Positions 1 through 7,858 of a stretch of 47,882 nt of DNA are shown here, piece after piece. The stretch spans positions 409,488 through 457,369 of the forward strand of contig NZ_SJPX01000003.1 of NCBI RefSeq assembly GCF_007860175.1. Reading direction: 5' to 3'. A program made the translations under genes and the position numbers. The notes beneath the pieces are model-generated. The model had not been told where the DNA came from, did no database searches, and saw nothing but the letters and a program-made list of their open reading frames with translations. Numbering within the stretch: position 1 is the first letter of the stretch; every line of letters starts with the position of its first letter. Source of the DNA: Rubripirellula reticaptiva (lineage in GTDB: Bacteria; Planctomycetota; Planctomycetia; Pirellulales; Pirellulaceae).

Positions 1-212
1 GCCGAACCTGTGTTTGCTGTTGGCGTTTGTTGATGGCACCGCAACGTTTTTGATTCTTCGTTTATGAACAACACGCCCTGCCGGACGACGACACCCGTTT
101 ACTTGCCGACCGGGTCAACGCCCAATTACTTGCCGCACGAATCGACGCCCGCTAGACTGTGGCGACGCGGTTTCCGCTTCCCAGAACCCGATCAACGCTC
201 GTCCATAAAAGC
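1..212 (+). repeat. Gene-less cassette family B, copy 1 (5' truncated by window)
   Basis: Matches nearly base for base the last ~212 bp of the 372-bp bodies at 29935-30306 and 38084-38455. A 74-codon reading frame (64-288) is open in all three copies but runs through the attC site, has proline/arginine-rich composition and changes where the copies differ, so I do not treat it as a gene. The body carries a promoter-like element and is followed by a co-directional gene. Confidence 0.85.
130..158 (+). promoter_or_regulatory. Sigma70-like promoter of family B copy 1
   Basis: TTGCCG (130-135), 17-bp spacer, TAGACT (153-158). The same pair and spacing recurs in the other family B and family A cassettes. 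It points towards the gene at 335. Confidence 0.5.
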
Positions 213-303
213 CGATAACCAAGTGATTCAACGGAGTCGGGCTTGCAGGGTTTTCGCAATGATCACGTCTAATCTCCCGACCCGCTGATCACCAGCGTTA
301 TCG
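213..303 (+). repeat. attC-like site 1
   Basis: R'' CGATAAC, R' GTTATCG; L'' arm CAACGGAGTCGGG with one unpaired A. Closes family B copy 1. Confidence 0.9.
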
Positions 304-334
304 CACTGATTTTGACTGCATCGAACCGCATGCC

Positions 335-691
335 ATGAAGCTGCCAATTCGCGAGCGGATCCCGGAGTCCTTCGTCGCCTACCTTGCCGAGGTTGATCAG
401 TTGATTCGGTGCTCGGATCCGTCGGCCATTACACCTTCAGATGACCTACTGCAATGCGATGACGCCTATGGTGGTCGGCTTGACGATGGATCACTGGACT
501 TTGCATTCACGTTTTTTCCAGAACCATTTGACGATCTTCCATTTCCGCCGCTTTGGTACTTCACTCTTTCAGAAGATCAGATTTCAAAAATCGCTGCTGG
601 AAACCTAACTGATCTGGATATGTGGAGATGCCCTGCCGATTGCGGATTCCGTGGCTCGACACCTGACTACTACTGCTCTCGTTGCAACTAG
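335..691 (+). CDS. Hypothetical protein with C-terminal Cys cluster
   Basis: 118 aa, ATG start 32 bp after the core of site 1; sole gene of its cassette. Acidic, no signal peptide or membrane segment. The last ~20 residues carry four cysteines (CPADCG ... YYCSRC) that look like a zinc knuckle. It lies directly downstream of the family B promoter-like element. Function not recognised. Confidence 0.65.
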   Translation: MKLPIRERIPESFVAYLAEVDQLIRCSDPSAITPSDDLLQCDDAYGGRLDDGSLDFAFTFFPEPFDDLPFPPLWYFTLSEDQISKIAAGNLTDLDMWRCPADCGFRGSTPDYYCSRCN

Positions 692-719
692 CGACGTCAA
701 CAGCTTGGGAACGTCTGGG

Positions 720-809
720 CGATAACCATGGCATTCACACGAAGCACGGCATAAGATACTTACAAATGGAAGCCACATAGGCCGTGCTCGGTGATGCCGG
801 TCGTTCTGC
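720..809 (+). repeat. attC-like site 2
   Basis: R'' CGATAAC, R' GTTCTGC (non-complementary within the site); L'' arm CACGAAGCACGGC. Confidence 0.9.
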
Positions 810-818
810 TACTGAATT

Positions 819-1274
819 ATGAATCTGCATCGCACTTTGATTTGTCTCGTTGCAACGGCTTTTTTGCCTGTAGTAACATCGTGCAATAAACGCAGGGCAC
901 CGACGACACTCAGCAACAACAAGTTCCGGACGGGGGCAGTGACGACTGGAAACAGTCTCGACGGCGATGGATATTTTGTAACGACTGTTCATCGGCCAGA
1001 CGAACCGCCATGGCTTCTCGTGGCAAAGCCGATGCCATATGGAAAGGGAGGACGGATTCACGACCGAATCCTCAACTGATTCGATTACTGTCACAATCGA
1101 CGGACGTGAATACACGCGGGAGCCCGGTGTGTGTTTCGTTGCTCTTGATACTGGCACTAAATACACGTCACAACGATTAACTGTTCCCGGAAACGCAACA
1201 CTCGAAGAACTAAAACAGGTATCGCTGGCAATCGAATTGCCTCAGTTCAAACAGCTAATCGATCCACTTGAAAG
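819..1274 (+). pseudogene. Lipoprotein gene with probable +1 frameshift
   Basis: Frame 1 (819-1079) starts with a lipoprotein signal (hydrophobic LICLVATAFLPVVTSC, lipobox Cys ~22) and stays protein-like to about residue 75 (PPWLLVAKPMPYG). A second frame, open from 1039, continues with convincing sequence (SITVTIDGREYTREPG ...) to the end of the cassette and on through the attC site to 1350. The frames overlap around 1039-1060 near GGAAAGGGAGG. The simplest reading is one ~150-residue lipoprotein broken by an indel; programmed shifting or two overlapping genes are less likely. Confidence 0.55.
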
Positions 1275-1275
1275 A

Positions 1276-1365
1276 GCAGAACCATCCGATGCACCGAAGG
1301 ACCGGGCGTCGCGTATTGACAATGGAAAATCAACTTCCGGTCCTCGGTGATCGGTACCGTTCTGC
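1276..1365 (+). repeat. attC-like site 3
   Basis: R'' GCAGAAC, R' GTTCTGC; L'' arm CACCGAAGGACCGG. Confidence 0.9.
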
Positions 1366-1382
1366 ATGGACCAAATTTGCAC

Positions 1383-1886
1383 ATGGACCTTCGCCCCACA
1401 CTTCAGCCCTCGAAGATCGACGAGGAGCTCGCCGCACGTCTTGCGGAACTTGCCGCAAAGATCGACGGTGCACGCCCCGGCGAATGGGAGGAATGGCTTG
1501 CCGAGTTCAACAATCTCGCGAGCACGTCGATTCCGTTCGGGCACTTTCAGGGAATCTACGGTGGTGAAGACCACATTGATTGGGTACGCCGTATTTTGCA
1601 CGAAGAACAAACAACGCCGGCCGAAGATGTCACACGCGAAGAGCTAATCGAGATTGTTTGTCGCGCCATGCCGGAGAATGGATACGCCGACCATCAAGCG
1701 TACATGGAAATTCTCGACAAGAATGTACCGCGACCCGATGCATCAAATTTGATCTTCTATCCGCCTGACTACGATGCGGCTACCAACACATGGGCTGATG
1801 GTCGTATGATGGGTGAATATGATCCTACGCCCGAACAGATTGTCGATTGGGCATTGCAACCCGATCCAAGAAATGCAGAACAATGA
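1383..1886 (+). CDS. Hypothetical acidic cytoplasmic protein
   Basis: 167 aa from the ATG at 1383; an upstream in-frame ATG at 1347 lies inside the attC site and is less likely. Helical, rich in Glu and Trp (EWEEWLAEF), with no signal or TM. The TGA stop lies in the CAATGA that follows R'' of site 4, so the last residues (NAEQ) are encoded by the recombination site. No family recognised. Confidence 0.65.
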   Translation: MDLRPTLQPSKIDEELAARLAELAAKIDGARPGEWEEWLAEFNNLASTSIPFGHFQGIYGGEDHIDWVRRILHEEQTTPAEDVTREELIEIVCRAMPENGYADHQAYMEILDKNVPRPDASNLIFYPPDYDAATNTWADGRMMGEYDPTPEQIVDWALQPDPRNAEQ

Positions 1887-1965
1887 CATGCACGGGAGGA
1901 CGGCTTGCGGCGTTTGCTGAAATGAATCGTCAACTCTCCGTCCCCCGTGATGTCTGCCGTTCTGT
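1875..1965 (+). repeat. attC-like site 4
   Basis: R'' GCAGAAC, R' GTTCTGT; L'' arm CACGGGAGGACGGC, a body shared with sites 17, 36, 55 and 81. Confidence 0.9.
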
Positions 1966-2010
1966 GACCTAAACAACTGCTCTGCGGCAAACGCAAAAGC
2001 CGCTCGAAAC

Positions 2011-2607
2011 TTGACAACTAACGCAGATGAATCCCTTCGCACGACATTAGCGAAATTCAACCTGACACTGGCGGAGTACGTCATGCTAAATCTCGTGCGT
2101 TACGAGCCGAGGCATGTGAATGATGCTCCCGGCTACGCTCGCGGATTGGTCACGGACACGTCCGTCCCAGTTCCGACCGTTTCCGAATGCAAAGCCGCAA
2201 TACGTACGCTTTGCGACCGGAATCTGGCACGAGTGATTGACCTCGATTCACAACGCGAGATTCGACGCTTCGTTAGCAGTCTCAATTGCATCGGCCCAAC
2301 GGATGGAATTCCTCTCATCGGCCAGTTCGATTACACCATCGACGGTGCGAGTCTTTGTCGCGATGTACTGAATTTCGCGAATTCGGATTTTGGCGACGAT
2401 TACTATTGGCACAATTACGTTTGCTTTATCCGACGACGAAGCCTTACAATCGTCTACACATTTGACTCGGAATGGGCGGACGACAGCATCACATCCTGCG
2501 AACTTGTTCCTGTCAGCGATTGGGAACCAATCGGTATTTGGCGTTCGCAATGGTGGCATGAGATTCCAAGCGGATATAGACGCGAGTGCCTCCCAGACCT
2601 CGACTGA
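2011..2607 (+). CDS. Hypothetical protein, possible winged-helix N-terminus
   Basis: 198 aa with a TTG start (the nearby ATG at 2027 is out of frame). Residues ~10-85 resemble a helix-rich DNA-binding fold (LAEYVMLNLV ... SECKAAIRTLCDRNLARVIDL). The C-terminal part is rich in aromatic residues (DDYYWHNYVCF, WRSQWWHEIPSGYR). No signal or TM. The function is not recognised and the wHTH reading is tentative. Confidence 0.6.
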   Translation: MTTNADESLRTTLAKFNLTLAEYVMLNLVRYEPRHVNDAPGYARGLVTDTSVPVPTVSECKAAIRTLCDRNLARVIDLDSQREIRRFVSSLNCIGPTDGIPLIGQFDYTIDGASLCRDVLNFANSDFGDDYYWHNYVCFIRRRSLTIVYTFDSEWADDSITSCELVPVSDWEPIGIWRSQWWHEIPSGYRRECLPDLD

Positions 2608-2613
2608 AGCAGC

Positions 2614-2703
2614 ACAGAACCATGTCATGCACACGAAGGACCGCGTGACGTTTTTACAAGTGGAAACCACATTGGCGGTCCTCGGTGATGACCGCCGTTA
2701 TCC
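2614..2703 (+). repeat. attC-like site 5
   Basis: R'' ACAGAAC, R' GTTATCC; L'' arm CACGAAGGACCGCG. Confidence 0.9.
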
Positions 2704-3054
2704 GTCTAACACTGATACGGAAAGACATGACCCGCCAGGACGCTATCAACGACCAAGAAGACTAGATGTCATGACACTTGTGACTCTCTTGGTAGCGTGA
2801 GCAGTTGCGCGGACGACATGCAACGGCGAACTGCTGCTGCGGTGATCGTCCGCATTTCACTTTAGAAGATAAAAGGTTTGAAATGCGGACGATCACCTTG
2901 CTATCTTTCGGATGGCAAACCTGATTCTTGGTTCACACACACCGGGCGACGACATGCTCGTGCAGAATCAACTTGATTCACACTTGAATCTAAGACACAA
3001 TACATTTGCCATCGCAACATCGCATGGTGGTTTCTCCCATCGCTAACTACCGAC
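2698..3054 (+). other. Gene-less cassette with long hairpin
   Basis: 357 bp between sites 5 and 6 without a convincing gene on either strand. Open frames here are short, differ in composition from the neighbouring genes and run into attC. Its distinctive content is the perfect inverted repeat at 2841-2897. Confidence 0.7.
2841..2897. repeat. Perfect 19-bp inverted repeat (hairpin)
   Basis: Arms 2841-2859 (starts GGTGATCGTCCGC) and 2879-2897 are exact reverse complements around a 19-nt loop. There is no U-tract on either side, so this is not a typical intrinsic terminator. It could be a structured RNA or a cruciform protein target. Confidence 0.85.
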
Positions 3055-3145
3055 GGATAACAAAACGATGAACCGAAGCGGCGGATTTCCGCGGTTTTGG
3101 GATGGAGAATCCAATCCCGCCACTCGGTTATCGTAGGCGTTATCC
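3055..3145 (+). repeat. attC-like site 6
   Basis: R'' GGATAAC, R' GTTATCC; L'' arm AACCGAAGCGGCGG. Closes the hairpin cassette. Confidence 0.9.
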
Positions 3146-3457
3146 GACTGACTCCCTTAGGTGTCCGGCGTATTTGTTCGCACAAGCGATCATTTCAACG
3201 CTCGAATGCGAATTGGTCGTTCGGCTTTTGCGTTAGTGAGTCGACGCGTCAAATGTTTTGATCCTCCGTTGGCGTTGGCTACAACGTTGGTTGATCGCTG
3301 ACTGATTTCCGTCTTAACGAATGGCGTTTGTCGATGGCACCGAAACGGTTCTGATCCTTCGATGAACGGAATTGCTTGCCGCGTACGTTAGGGCCCGCTA
3401 GACTTTGGCGACTTGAAATCCACTGCCCAACACTCGATCAATGCCCGTCGATAAAAC
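3140..3457 (+). repeat. Gene-less cassette family A, copy 1
   Basis: 318-bp body, the same length as the copies at 9114, 18014, 34809 and 39600. Scattered substitutions do not keep any frame. It shares its first ~100 bp and last ~100 bp with family B in looser form. Followed by the lipoprotein gene at 3571. Confidence 0.9.
3376..3404 (+). promoter_or_regulatory. Sigma70-like promoter of family A copy 1
   Basis: TTGCCG (3376-3381), 17 bp, TAGACT (3399-3404), pointing out of the cassette towards 3571. Confidence 0.5.
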
Positions 3458-3547
3458 GGATAACCATCGGTTGTACCGGAGCGGCGGTGGGCGCGTTGTT
3501 TTGAAATCACGGCACTCGCCGCCGCCCGGTAAACCGCAACGTTATGT
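3458..3547 (+). repeat. attC-like site 7
   Basis: R'' GGATAAC, R' GTTATGT; L'' arm TACCGGAGCGGCGG, typical of family A. Confidence 0.9.
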
Positions 3548-3570
3548 CGCTAAACCATGCGAGGCCCCAA

Positions 3571-4482
3571 ATGCGTTTGATTGCCCTTTCGCTTACTTGC
3601 TGTTTCCTTGGTTTGCTTGTCGGATGCTCCAAGCCTCAACCAAATGGCTTGCGTTCAGTCTCGTCATTAGAAGATGCCTCAGGTCAGGAAGACGCCGCAA
3701 ACGAAAAGCTGTCCGAACAGGCAGGTCGAAATGCAGCAAAGCTGAAATCGCTAATCACCAAAGAAATTGAGTCACTTGGCAATCACGCTTGGGCTGGGTC
3801 GTACTACATGGGCGATGGGCTAGGAGAAAACGTCTCGCTAGTAATATCACCAACCAATGGGTACGTTTTTGAATGGCATGGCTGCATGGGCTTGTATGAT
3901 CGAAATTTCGGGAAAATCAAACGCCAAAATGACCGCCTTCAACTTTCATTCACCTTTCCGAATAATCAACAGGGCTTTCAAGGGATCGCGGGAGAGTTCA
4001 CGCCTGTCTCTTGGGCAAATCGAACTTATTTGATTCCGTCGAATGATCTAGTTGGGTTTTGCAACGACATAAATAGCGGGGCGGAGCCACGCAAACAGGT
4101 TCATGGCAATTACCTACTTCGTGATGGTGATGAATCGAGTCTTGTGACTGGGCATCCTGAGATTCCCGTGAAATTCAAACCATATCTGCTCGACCAACCT
4201 ATCGAGGCAGCAATCATTGAAATTGGAGATGTTACGACTCGCCCAAGTGTTTGTGATTGGAATTTCAAGGACACTGAGGTAATCATAGACTCAGGGACCA
4301 ACGCCGGCGTCCTGCAGGGAATGGAACTATATGTCGTTGCGCCGAATGACGTAGTTGAATCGGTTATAATTCGAAGCGTAGAGAACAACAAATCTATTGG
4401 CGTAATGACTCAGATCGACGACGATGAAACAGCAATCAAAGCCGGCTGGAAACTTTCGACCCGACCACGCTGGAACGACTGA
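3571..4482 (+). CDS. Predicted lipoprotein
   Basis: 303 aa from the ATG at 3571. Signal sequence RLIALSLTCCFLGLLVGC, with a lipobox ending at Cys ~19. An in-frame ATG at 3544 lies inside R' (GTTATGT) and would add nine residues before the signal. The mature part is Asp/Glu/Asn-rich; residues ~215-300 look like a beta-rich domain (VIIDSGTNAGVLQGMELYVV), as in planctomycete proteins that hold a flagellar-assembly-like SAF/beta fold. Likely exported and lipid-anchored; function unknown. Family A copy 1 lies immediately upstream. Confidence 0.8.
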   Translation: MRLIALSLTCCFLGLLVGCSKPQPNGLRSVSSLEDASGQEDAANEKLSEQAGRNAAKLKSLITKEIESLGNHAWAGSYYMGDGLGENVSLVISPTNGYVFEWHGCMGLYDRNFGKIKRQNDRLQLSFTFPNNQQGFQGIAGEFTPVSWANRTYLIPSNDLVGFCNDINSGAEPRKQVHGNYLLRDGDESSLVTGHPEIPVKFKPYLLDQPIEAAIIEIGDVTTRPSVCDWNFKDTEVIIDSGTNAGVLQGMELYVVAPNDVVESVIIRSVENNKSIGVMTQIDDDETAIKAGWKLSTRPRWND

Positions 4483-4492
4483 AAAAATCGCG

Positions 4493-4584
4493 ACATAACA
4501 ATGCGATGCACGCGAAGCCGGACTTGCGCGTGGTTTGGAAATGGATGATCGCTGGTTCCGGCTCGGTGATCGCTGACGTTCCCC
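4493..4584 (+). repeat. attC-like site 8
   Basis: R'' ACATAAC, R' GTTCCCC; L'' arm CACGCGAAGCCGGA, shared with site 91. Confidence 0.9.
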
Positions 4585-4613
4585 GACTGAAAGATTTAAC
4601 GCGACAACCAACG

Positions 4614-5018
4614 TTGATCGATCACGAAAACCCATACGCACCTGCGTCGACGTTGCCTGCAAGCAATCGCGGTAATTGCCCAATCTGCGGCAACCGTGTT
4701 GGCTACGTTCGATTCATCTTTCCTTTCGGGCACTGTGGCGACTGCGGAAACTATTTGACGGTCCGAAATTGGGATGGTGCGAGTTGGCCGTGGTCTGTGG
4801 TTTTATTCCTGATCATTGCGTCTCCGATCATCGCGAGATACACCCTCGGTCCTGGTTCCGACGCTCCAACGATACGCCTGCTGCTATGTTGGCTCGTTGC
4901 TCATACCATCTACGACAAGCTCGTTGGGCGATTGGTGCCGGCCGTCTGCTGGGGATTGGTTGCACTTCGGGACGATGATCGCTTACCATCAAAGGACTCT
5001 CCCCATTGTCAGTCATGA
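4614..5018 (+). CDS. Membrane protein with zinc ribbon
   Basis: 134 aa if the TTG at 4614 is the start. The longer frame from 4506 begins inside attC and is not credible. Order: N-terminal ENPYAPAS motif (planctomycete membrane-protein signature); zinc ribbon CPICGNRVGY ... GHCGDCG (~23-50); then two to three membrane segments (WSVVLFLIIASPIIA; RLLLCWLVAHTIY; AVCWGLVAL). Related zinc-ribbon membrane proteins are common in Pirellulaceae. Role unknown. Confidence 0.65.
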   Translation: MIDHENPYAPASTLPASNRGNCPICGNRVGYVRFIFPFGHCGDCGNYLTVRNWDGASWPWSVVLFLIIASPIIARYTLGPGSDAPTIRLLLCWLVAHTIYDKLVGRLVPAVCWGLVALRDDDRLPSKDSPHCQS

Positions 5019-5027
5019 CGAAGAAGC

Positions 5028-5118
5028 GGGGAACCATCACATGCACCGAAGGACGCGAGTCGAGCGGTTTGGCAATGGAAAATCTTTCGCGCGTCCTCGG
5101 TGATGTGTAACGTTATCC
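5028..5118 (+). repeat. attC-like site 9
   Basis: R'' GGGGAAC, R' GTTATCC; L'' arm CACCGAAGGACGCG, as in site 75. Confidence 0.9.
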
Positions 5119-5157
5119 GACTCGCGATGTGATGTTAACCCGCTTTTACATCAGGAT

Positions 5158-5514
5158 ATGACCTACCATTCTCCCTACCGTCCGCCCATTAAAGATTGCT
5201 CCTTTGAGGGCACCTCGCCGGCTCTACGCCTGCTGGACTTCTTCAAGCGTGGCTTCCGCATGGGCGCGATTGTCATGGGAATCTATCTGGTGATTCCATG
5301 GGCGCTAATGGTCGCATCATACCTCTACCGATGGTTTTCTGGCGGCACCTGCACATCTAAGTCGGTTCCCTGGTTGCTGGCGTTGCAAACGATCGGCTCT
5401 TCGCTCGGATTTGTCGCTGCGATGGGACTGGTCTGCGGCGTGTTCTGGGCAGCACTAAACGTAGTTTACCGATTTGCCTTCGGTAAGGCTCTAAATCCTT
5501 CAGACGGCGGATAA
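5158..5514 (+). CDS. Two-TM membrane protein, SPYRPP N-terminus
   Basis: 118 aa, ATG. N-terminal YHSPYRPP variant of the NPYxP motif, then membrane segments at ~35-58 (GAIVMGIYLVIPWALMVASYL) and ~75-102. The ending SDGG-stop uses the TAA inside R'' of site 10. Probably an inner-membrane protein of unknown role. Confidence 0.7.
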   Translation: MTYHSPYRPPIKDCSFEGTSPALRLLDFFKRGFRMGAIVMGIYLVIPWALMVASYLYRWFSGGTCTSKSVPWLLALQTIGSSLGFVAAMGLVCGVFWAALNVVYRFAFGKALNPSDGG

Positions 5515-5600
5515 CCATTCCGATGCACGGGAGCGGCGAAGTCGCGTTTTTCGACAATTGAACATTTCTCGTCGCCGCCCCGTGATCGGCGACGTTACCG
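5509..5600 (+). repeat. attC-like site 10
   Basis: R'' GGATAAC, R' GTTACCG; L'' arm CACGGGAGCGGCGA. Confidence 0.9.
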
Positions 5601-5891
5601 TGACCAACAAGGCACGCCGTCACGTTGATACTGTGCTTTCCAGAACGCAAGCCTCCGAGCAGCCTCGTCCTGCGTTTCATGAGGGCCGTCAAGCGTCACG
5701 ACTCCCATCGTTGTGTACGTTTTCTCAACACCCGGATTCAATCGCTGCCGTATCGTCATCATTCGCTTATGTCCGTTGTGGTAGATCGTCCAGTACCTCA
5801 ATGGCGGTACGAACAGGCTCACCATCCACCGAAAGGGCACGGTAACAATGCCGTGCAACGGAGCGGCGGCAACGTCTGTTTTTTGATTCAT
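5595..5891 (-). CDS. Reversed cassette gene starting in attC loop
   Basis: 98 aa. The ATG at 5891 lies in the loop of site 11, behind a good Shine-Dalgarno (AAGGAA, 5 nt spacing). The N-terminus (DVAAAPLHGIV) is encoded by the attC arm and R''. The TAA stop (5595-5597) is the TTA of R' of site 10, so the gene fills its cassette exactly. Middle part LRYWTIYHNGHKRMMTIRQRLNPG; no known family. A start inside the cassette (MVSLF, ~residue 23) is the alternative. Confidence 0.6.
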   Translation of the reverse strand: MNQKTDVAAAPLHGIVTVPFRWMVSLFVPPLRYWTIYHNGHKRMMTIRQRLNPGVEKTYTTMGVVTLDGPHETQDEAARRLAFWKAQYQRDGVPCWSR

Positions 5892-5930
5892 AGTTTTTCC
5901 TTCGCCGCCCGCTGACGGCTGACGTTATCG
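5840..5930 (+). repeat. attC-like site 11 with antisense start in loop
   Basis: R'' CGGTAAC, R' GTTATCG; L'' arm CAACGGAGCGGCGG. The loop carries AAGGAA and ATG on the minus strand. Confidence 0.9.
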
Positions 5931-6203
5931 GGATGTAGCCCCGACGATTTGGTTTCGCACGTCTGCCACTTCTTCTGTGATCGGCATCCCGTGCATGATC
6001 GCTTCCGTGATGATCGCCTGCGCCCGTTTATTCAATTCGGCTACCACGATGACCGTTGCCTTTAATCTCATCTCCTCGTTCAACCCGAACGATTTCGCGG
6101 AATCGTAGCCGTGCCGCACCGCCACATTGTTTTGCATGATCTCGCGAAACTTGTCCTCCAGTTCCATCTCTGCCCGTGGTTCTTCGTATTGCTCGTCAAA
6201 CAT
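5925..6203 (-). CDS. Reversed cassette gene, small helical protein
   Basis: 92 aa; ATG at 6203 just inside the cassette, stop TAA formed by R' of site 11 (5925-5927). Strongly charged and helical (EPRAEMELEDKFREIM, RLKATVIVVAELNKRAQ), probably a cytoplasmic helical bundle. No SD is obvious. Its attC (site 12) is nearly identical to the one behind the unrelated reversed gene at 34451. Confidence 0.6.
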   Translation of the reverse strand: MFDEQYEEPRAEMELEDKFREIMQNNVAVRHGYDSAKSFGLNEEMRLKATVIVVAELNKRAQAIITEAIMHGMPITEEVADVRNQIVGATSR

Positions 6204-6211
6204 AAAACACC

Positions 6212-6301
6212 CGATAACAATGTGATGCACGGGAGTTGCGGGCAGCCCGTTTGGTGGAATCAACGTCACGGGCCGCAACCCCGTGATCACTAGCGTTATC
6301 C
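6212..6301 (+). repeat. attC-like site 12
   Basis: R'' CGATAAC, R' GTTATCC; L'' arm CACGGGAGTTGCGG. From the base after the first R'' letters to R' it is identical to site 65. Confidence 0.9.
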
Positions 6302-6316
6302 GACTGAACTGAAGCC

Positions 6317-6880
6317 ATGGCCATAAAAACGAACGACTGGGTGCGATCCTACTCTGCTGGCGTTTGGCGCGTTCTCTCGGAAGTGCCACCACACTTCGAG
6401 ATGCGAACTTCGCCCGACGAACCGAAGGAGCTCTATGACGGGCCATTGTTCATCGTCAAACGTATTGTCAACAACAAATGGAAGCCTGCGTTTGAGATTG
6501 AGGCAGCACACGCCGCATTCATCAAGCCATTGAACAAGGCTGATACCAAGAAGTTGGAAGCGTTCATCTCACAGAACGATAGCGTCCTCAACGAATTTAC
6601 GTCCTACGAGCGTCCATTGAAATGCATACTTAACATCGGATTTGCATTGAAGCGTAAGTCTGACCTCAAGAAGTTGCGCGATGAAGTTGCTGCAATATTA
6701 GGTGAAGACCTGTCCAAAGGTGTCTCGGCACCAGCAATCGCCAAAGCGATTTCCTCGACTTCATACGCTGCACTATGCAACGAGTCCCCCCAATCAGGTA
6801 CACTTCAGTTCGTCAACTTCAACTATGAAATCCGTCGGCGTGAATTGATCTTTCGAGAAATGAACGCACTGAATTTCTGA
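6317..6880 (+). CDS. Hypothetical protein, SH3/KOW-like N-terminus
   Basis: 187 aa, ATG 16 bp after R' of site 12. The first ~65 residues look like a small beta-barrel (DWVRSYSAGVWRVLSEVPP ... LFIVKRIVNNKWKPAFE). The rest is helical and Lys-rich (LKRKSDLKKLRDEVAAILGEDL). Cytoplasmic. The family is familiar as an uncharacterised one, but I cannot name it. Confidence 0.65.
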   Translation: MAIKTNDWVRSYSAGVWRVLSEVPPHFEMRTSPDEPKELYDGPLFIVKRIVNNKWKPAFEIEAAHAAFIKPLNKADTKKLEAFISQNDSVLNEFTSYERPLKCILNIGFALKRKSDLKKLRDEVAAILGEDLSKGVSAPAIAKAISSTSYAALCNESPQSGTLQFVNFNYEIRRRELIFREMNALNF

Positions 6881-6897
6881 ACTGAATGGAGAACGGC

Positions 6898-6988
6898 GGA
6901 TAACCAAGCGGTGAACGGGAGCCGCCGATGACGCGGGTTTTGAAATCATAGTCCATTGGCGGCGGCCCCGTTACCGCCAGCGTTCCCC
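6898..6988 (+). repeat. attC-like site 13
   Basis: R'' GGATAAC, R' GTTCCCC; L'' arm AACGGGAGCCGCCG. Confidence 0.9.
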
Positions 6989-7000
6989 GACTGAAGAATC

Positions 7001-7378
7001 GTGTCCGAACCGATTGCTGAAACCAAATTCGATTGCGTCGATCGACACGGAAACGCTTTTGTAGCGACCGTCCAGATCGGCGATCCAACGACCCGCGAGG
7101 ACAAGCACGGCCGGACCGAGTACCTCATTCACATTTCGTTTGATCCGTTCATCGCAAAACGTCCACAAGGCGGACACGACACATTCACTGTGATGTGTTT
7201 CGCGATCGAACTTGTGCGTAAGGCACTGCGAGTGTTTGTGGCTCATGGTGGTTCGGTGTTTATGCACGGCACGCGCTCTCCCATCGACATCGACGACCCA
7301 TACTTTACGCCCATCTGTGGTATCATCGATCGTAAGTTCATCGACGGAGAGCCCGCCCCAGGTTCACCTCGGCTCTGA
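7001..7378 (+). CDS. DUF6968-like protein
   Basis: 125 aa with a GTG start 13 bp after R'. The pattern VQIGDPTTREDKHGRTEYLIHISF ... GGHDTFTVMCFAIELVRKAL resembles the DUF6968 family of small bacterial proteins found among immunity/antitoxin-type cargo. The family name is from memory of the pattern, not a search. Single-gene cassette, cytoplasmic. Confidence 0.55.
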   Translation: MSEPIAETKFDCVDRHGNAFVATVQIGDPTTREDKHGRTEYLIHISFDPFIAKRPQGGHDTFTVMCFAIELVRKALRVFVAHGGSVFMHGTRSPIDIDDPYFTPICGIIDRKFIDGEPAPGSPRL

Positions 7379-7384
7379 GATAGC

Positions 7385-7474
7385 GGGGAACCATCCCGTG
7401 CACCGGAGCCGGGCTTGCGAGTTTTTTCAAATGGACAATCAACTTTCCCGGCCCGGTGACGGGTGACGTTATCC
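7385..7474 (+). repeat. attC-like site 14
   Basis: R'' GGGGAAC, R' GTTATCC; L'' arm CACCGGAGCCGGGC. Confidence 0.9.
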
Positions 7475-7487
7475 GACTGAAATACTC

Positions 7488-7832
7488 ATGCATGAACCCA
7501 ATCCCTACGCTACACCAGTAGGCAATGCCGATCGCGACAAACCCCGATCGGACGCAACTACCAACTGGTTTGACGCGCGATTTCTGTTTCGCTGTATGCT
7601 TGCGACCGTGGCGTCATTCCTAGTGCTGCCTCTCCTGTGGATCGTTACGCTCACTGTTCGCGACTACGACCGCGGAACTGACTTAACTGTGCTTGGCGAC
7701 ACGTTCTGGCAATATGTCTTCGTCTCAAAACTTCCTGTTCTCTTTATGCTCGGGTGCGTCGCGGCATTGGCTCTCCTCTTTTTCCTTTCGCGGTCTCACC
7801 GCAAACGATCATTCAGCAAACGCGCGTCGTAG
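7488..7832 (+). CDS. Two-TM membrane protein, NPYATP N-terminus
   Basis: 114 aa. EPNPYATP at residues 3-10, then hydrophobic segments at ~36-58 (MLATVASFLVLPLLWIVTLTV) and ~80-100 (LPVLFMLGCVAALALLFFL), ending in a basic tail (RSHRKRSFSKR) that would stay in the cytoplasm. A promoter-like pair follows the stop at 7859. Confidence 0.7.
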   Translation: MHEPNPYATPVGNADRDKPRSDATTNWFDARFLFRCMLATVASFLVLPLLWIVTLTVRDYDRGTDLTVLGDTFWQYVFVSKLPVLFMLGCVAALALLFFLSRSHRKRSFSKRAS

Positions 7833-7858
7833 CCCATTCCGTGGTGTGCGCGGACGTA

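Noticed and set aside
735-1166. Minus-strand 143-codon frame
   Set aside because: Spans attC 2 and lies antisense to the better-supported lipoprotein frames; composition typical of shadow frames.
2841-2897. Intrinsic terminator
   Set aside because: The hairpin is perfect, but no U-run follows on either strand.
3544-3570. Start of the 3571 lipoprotein at the ATG within R'
   Set aside because: Would place nine polar residues before a complete signal peptide; possible but less likely.
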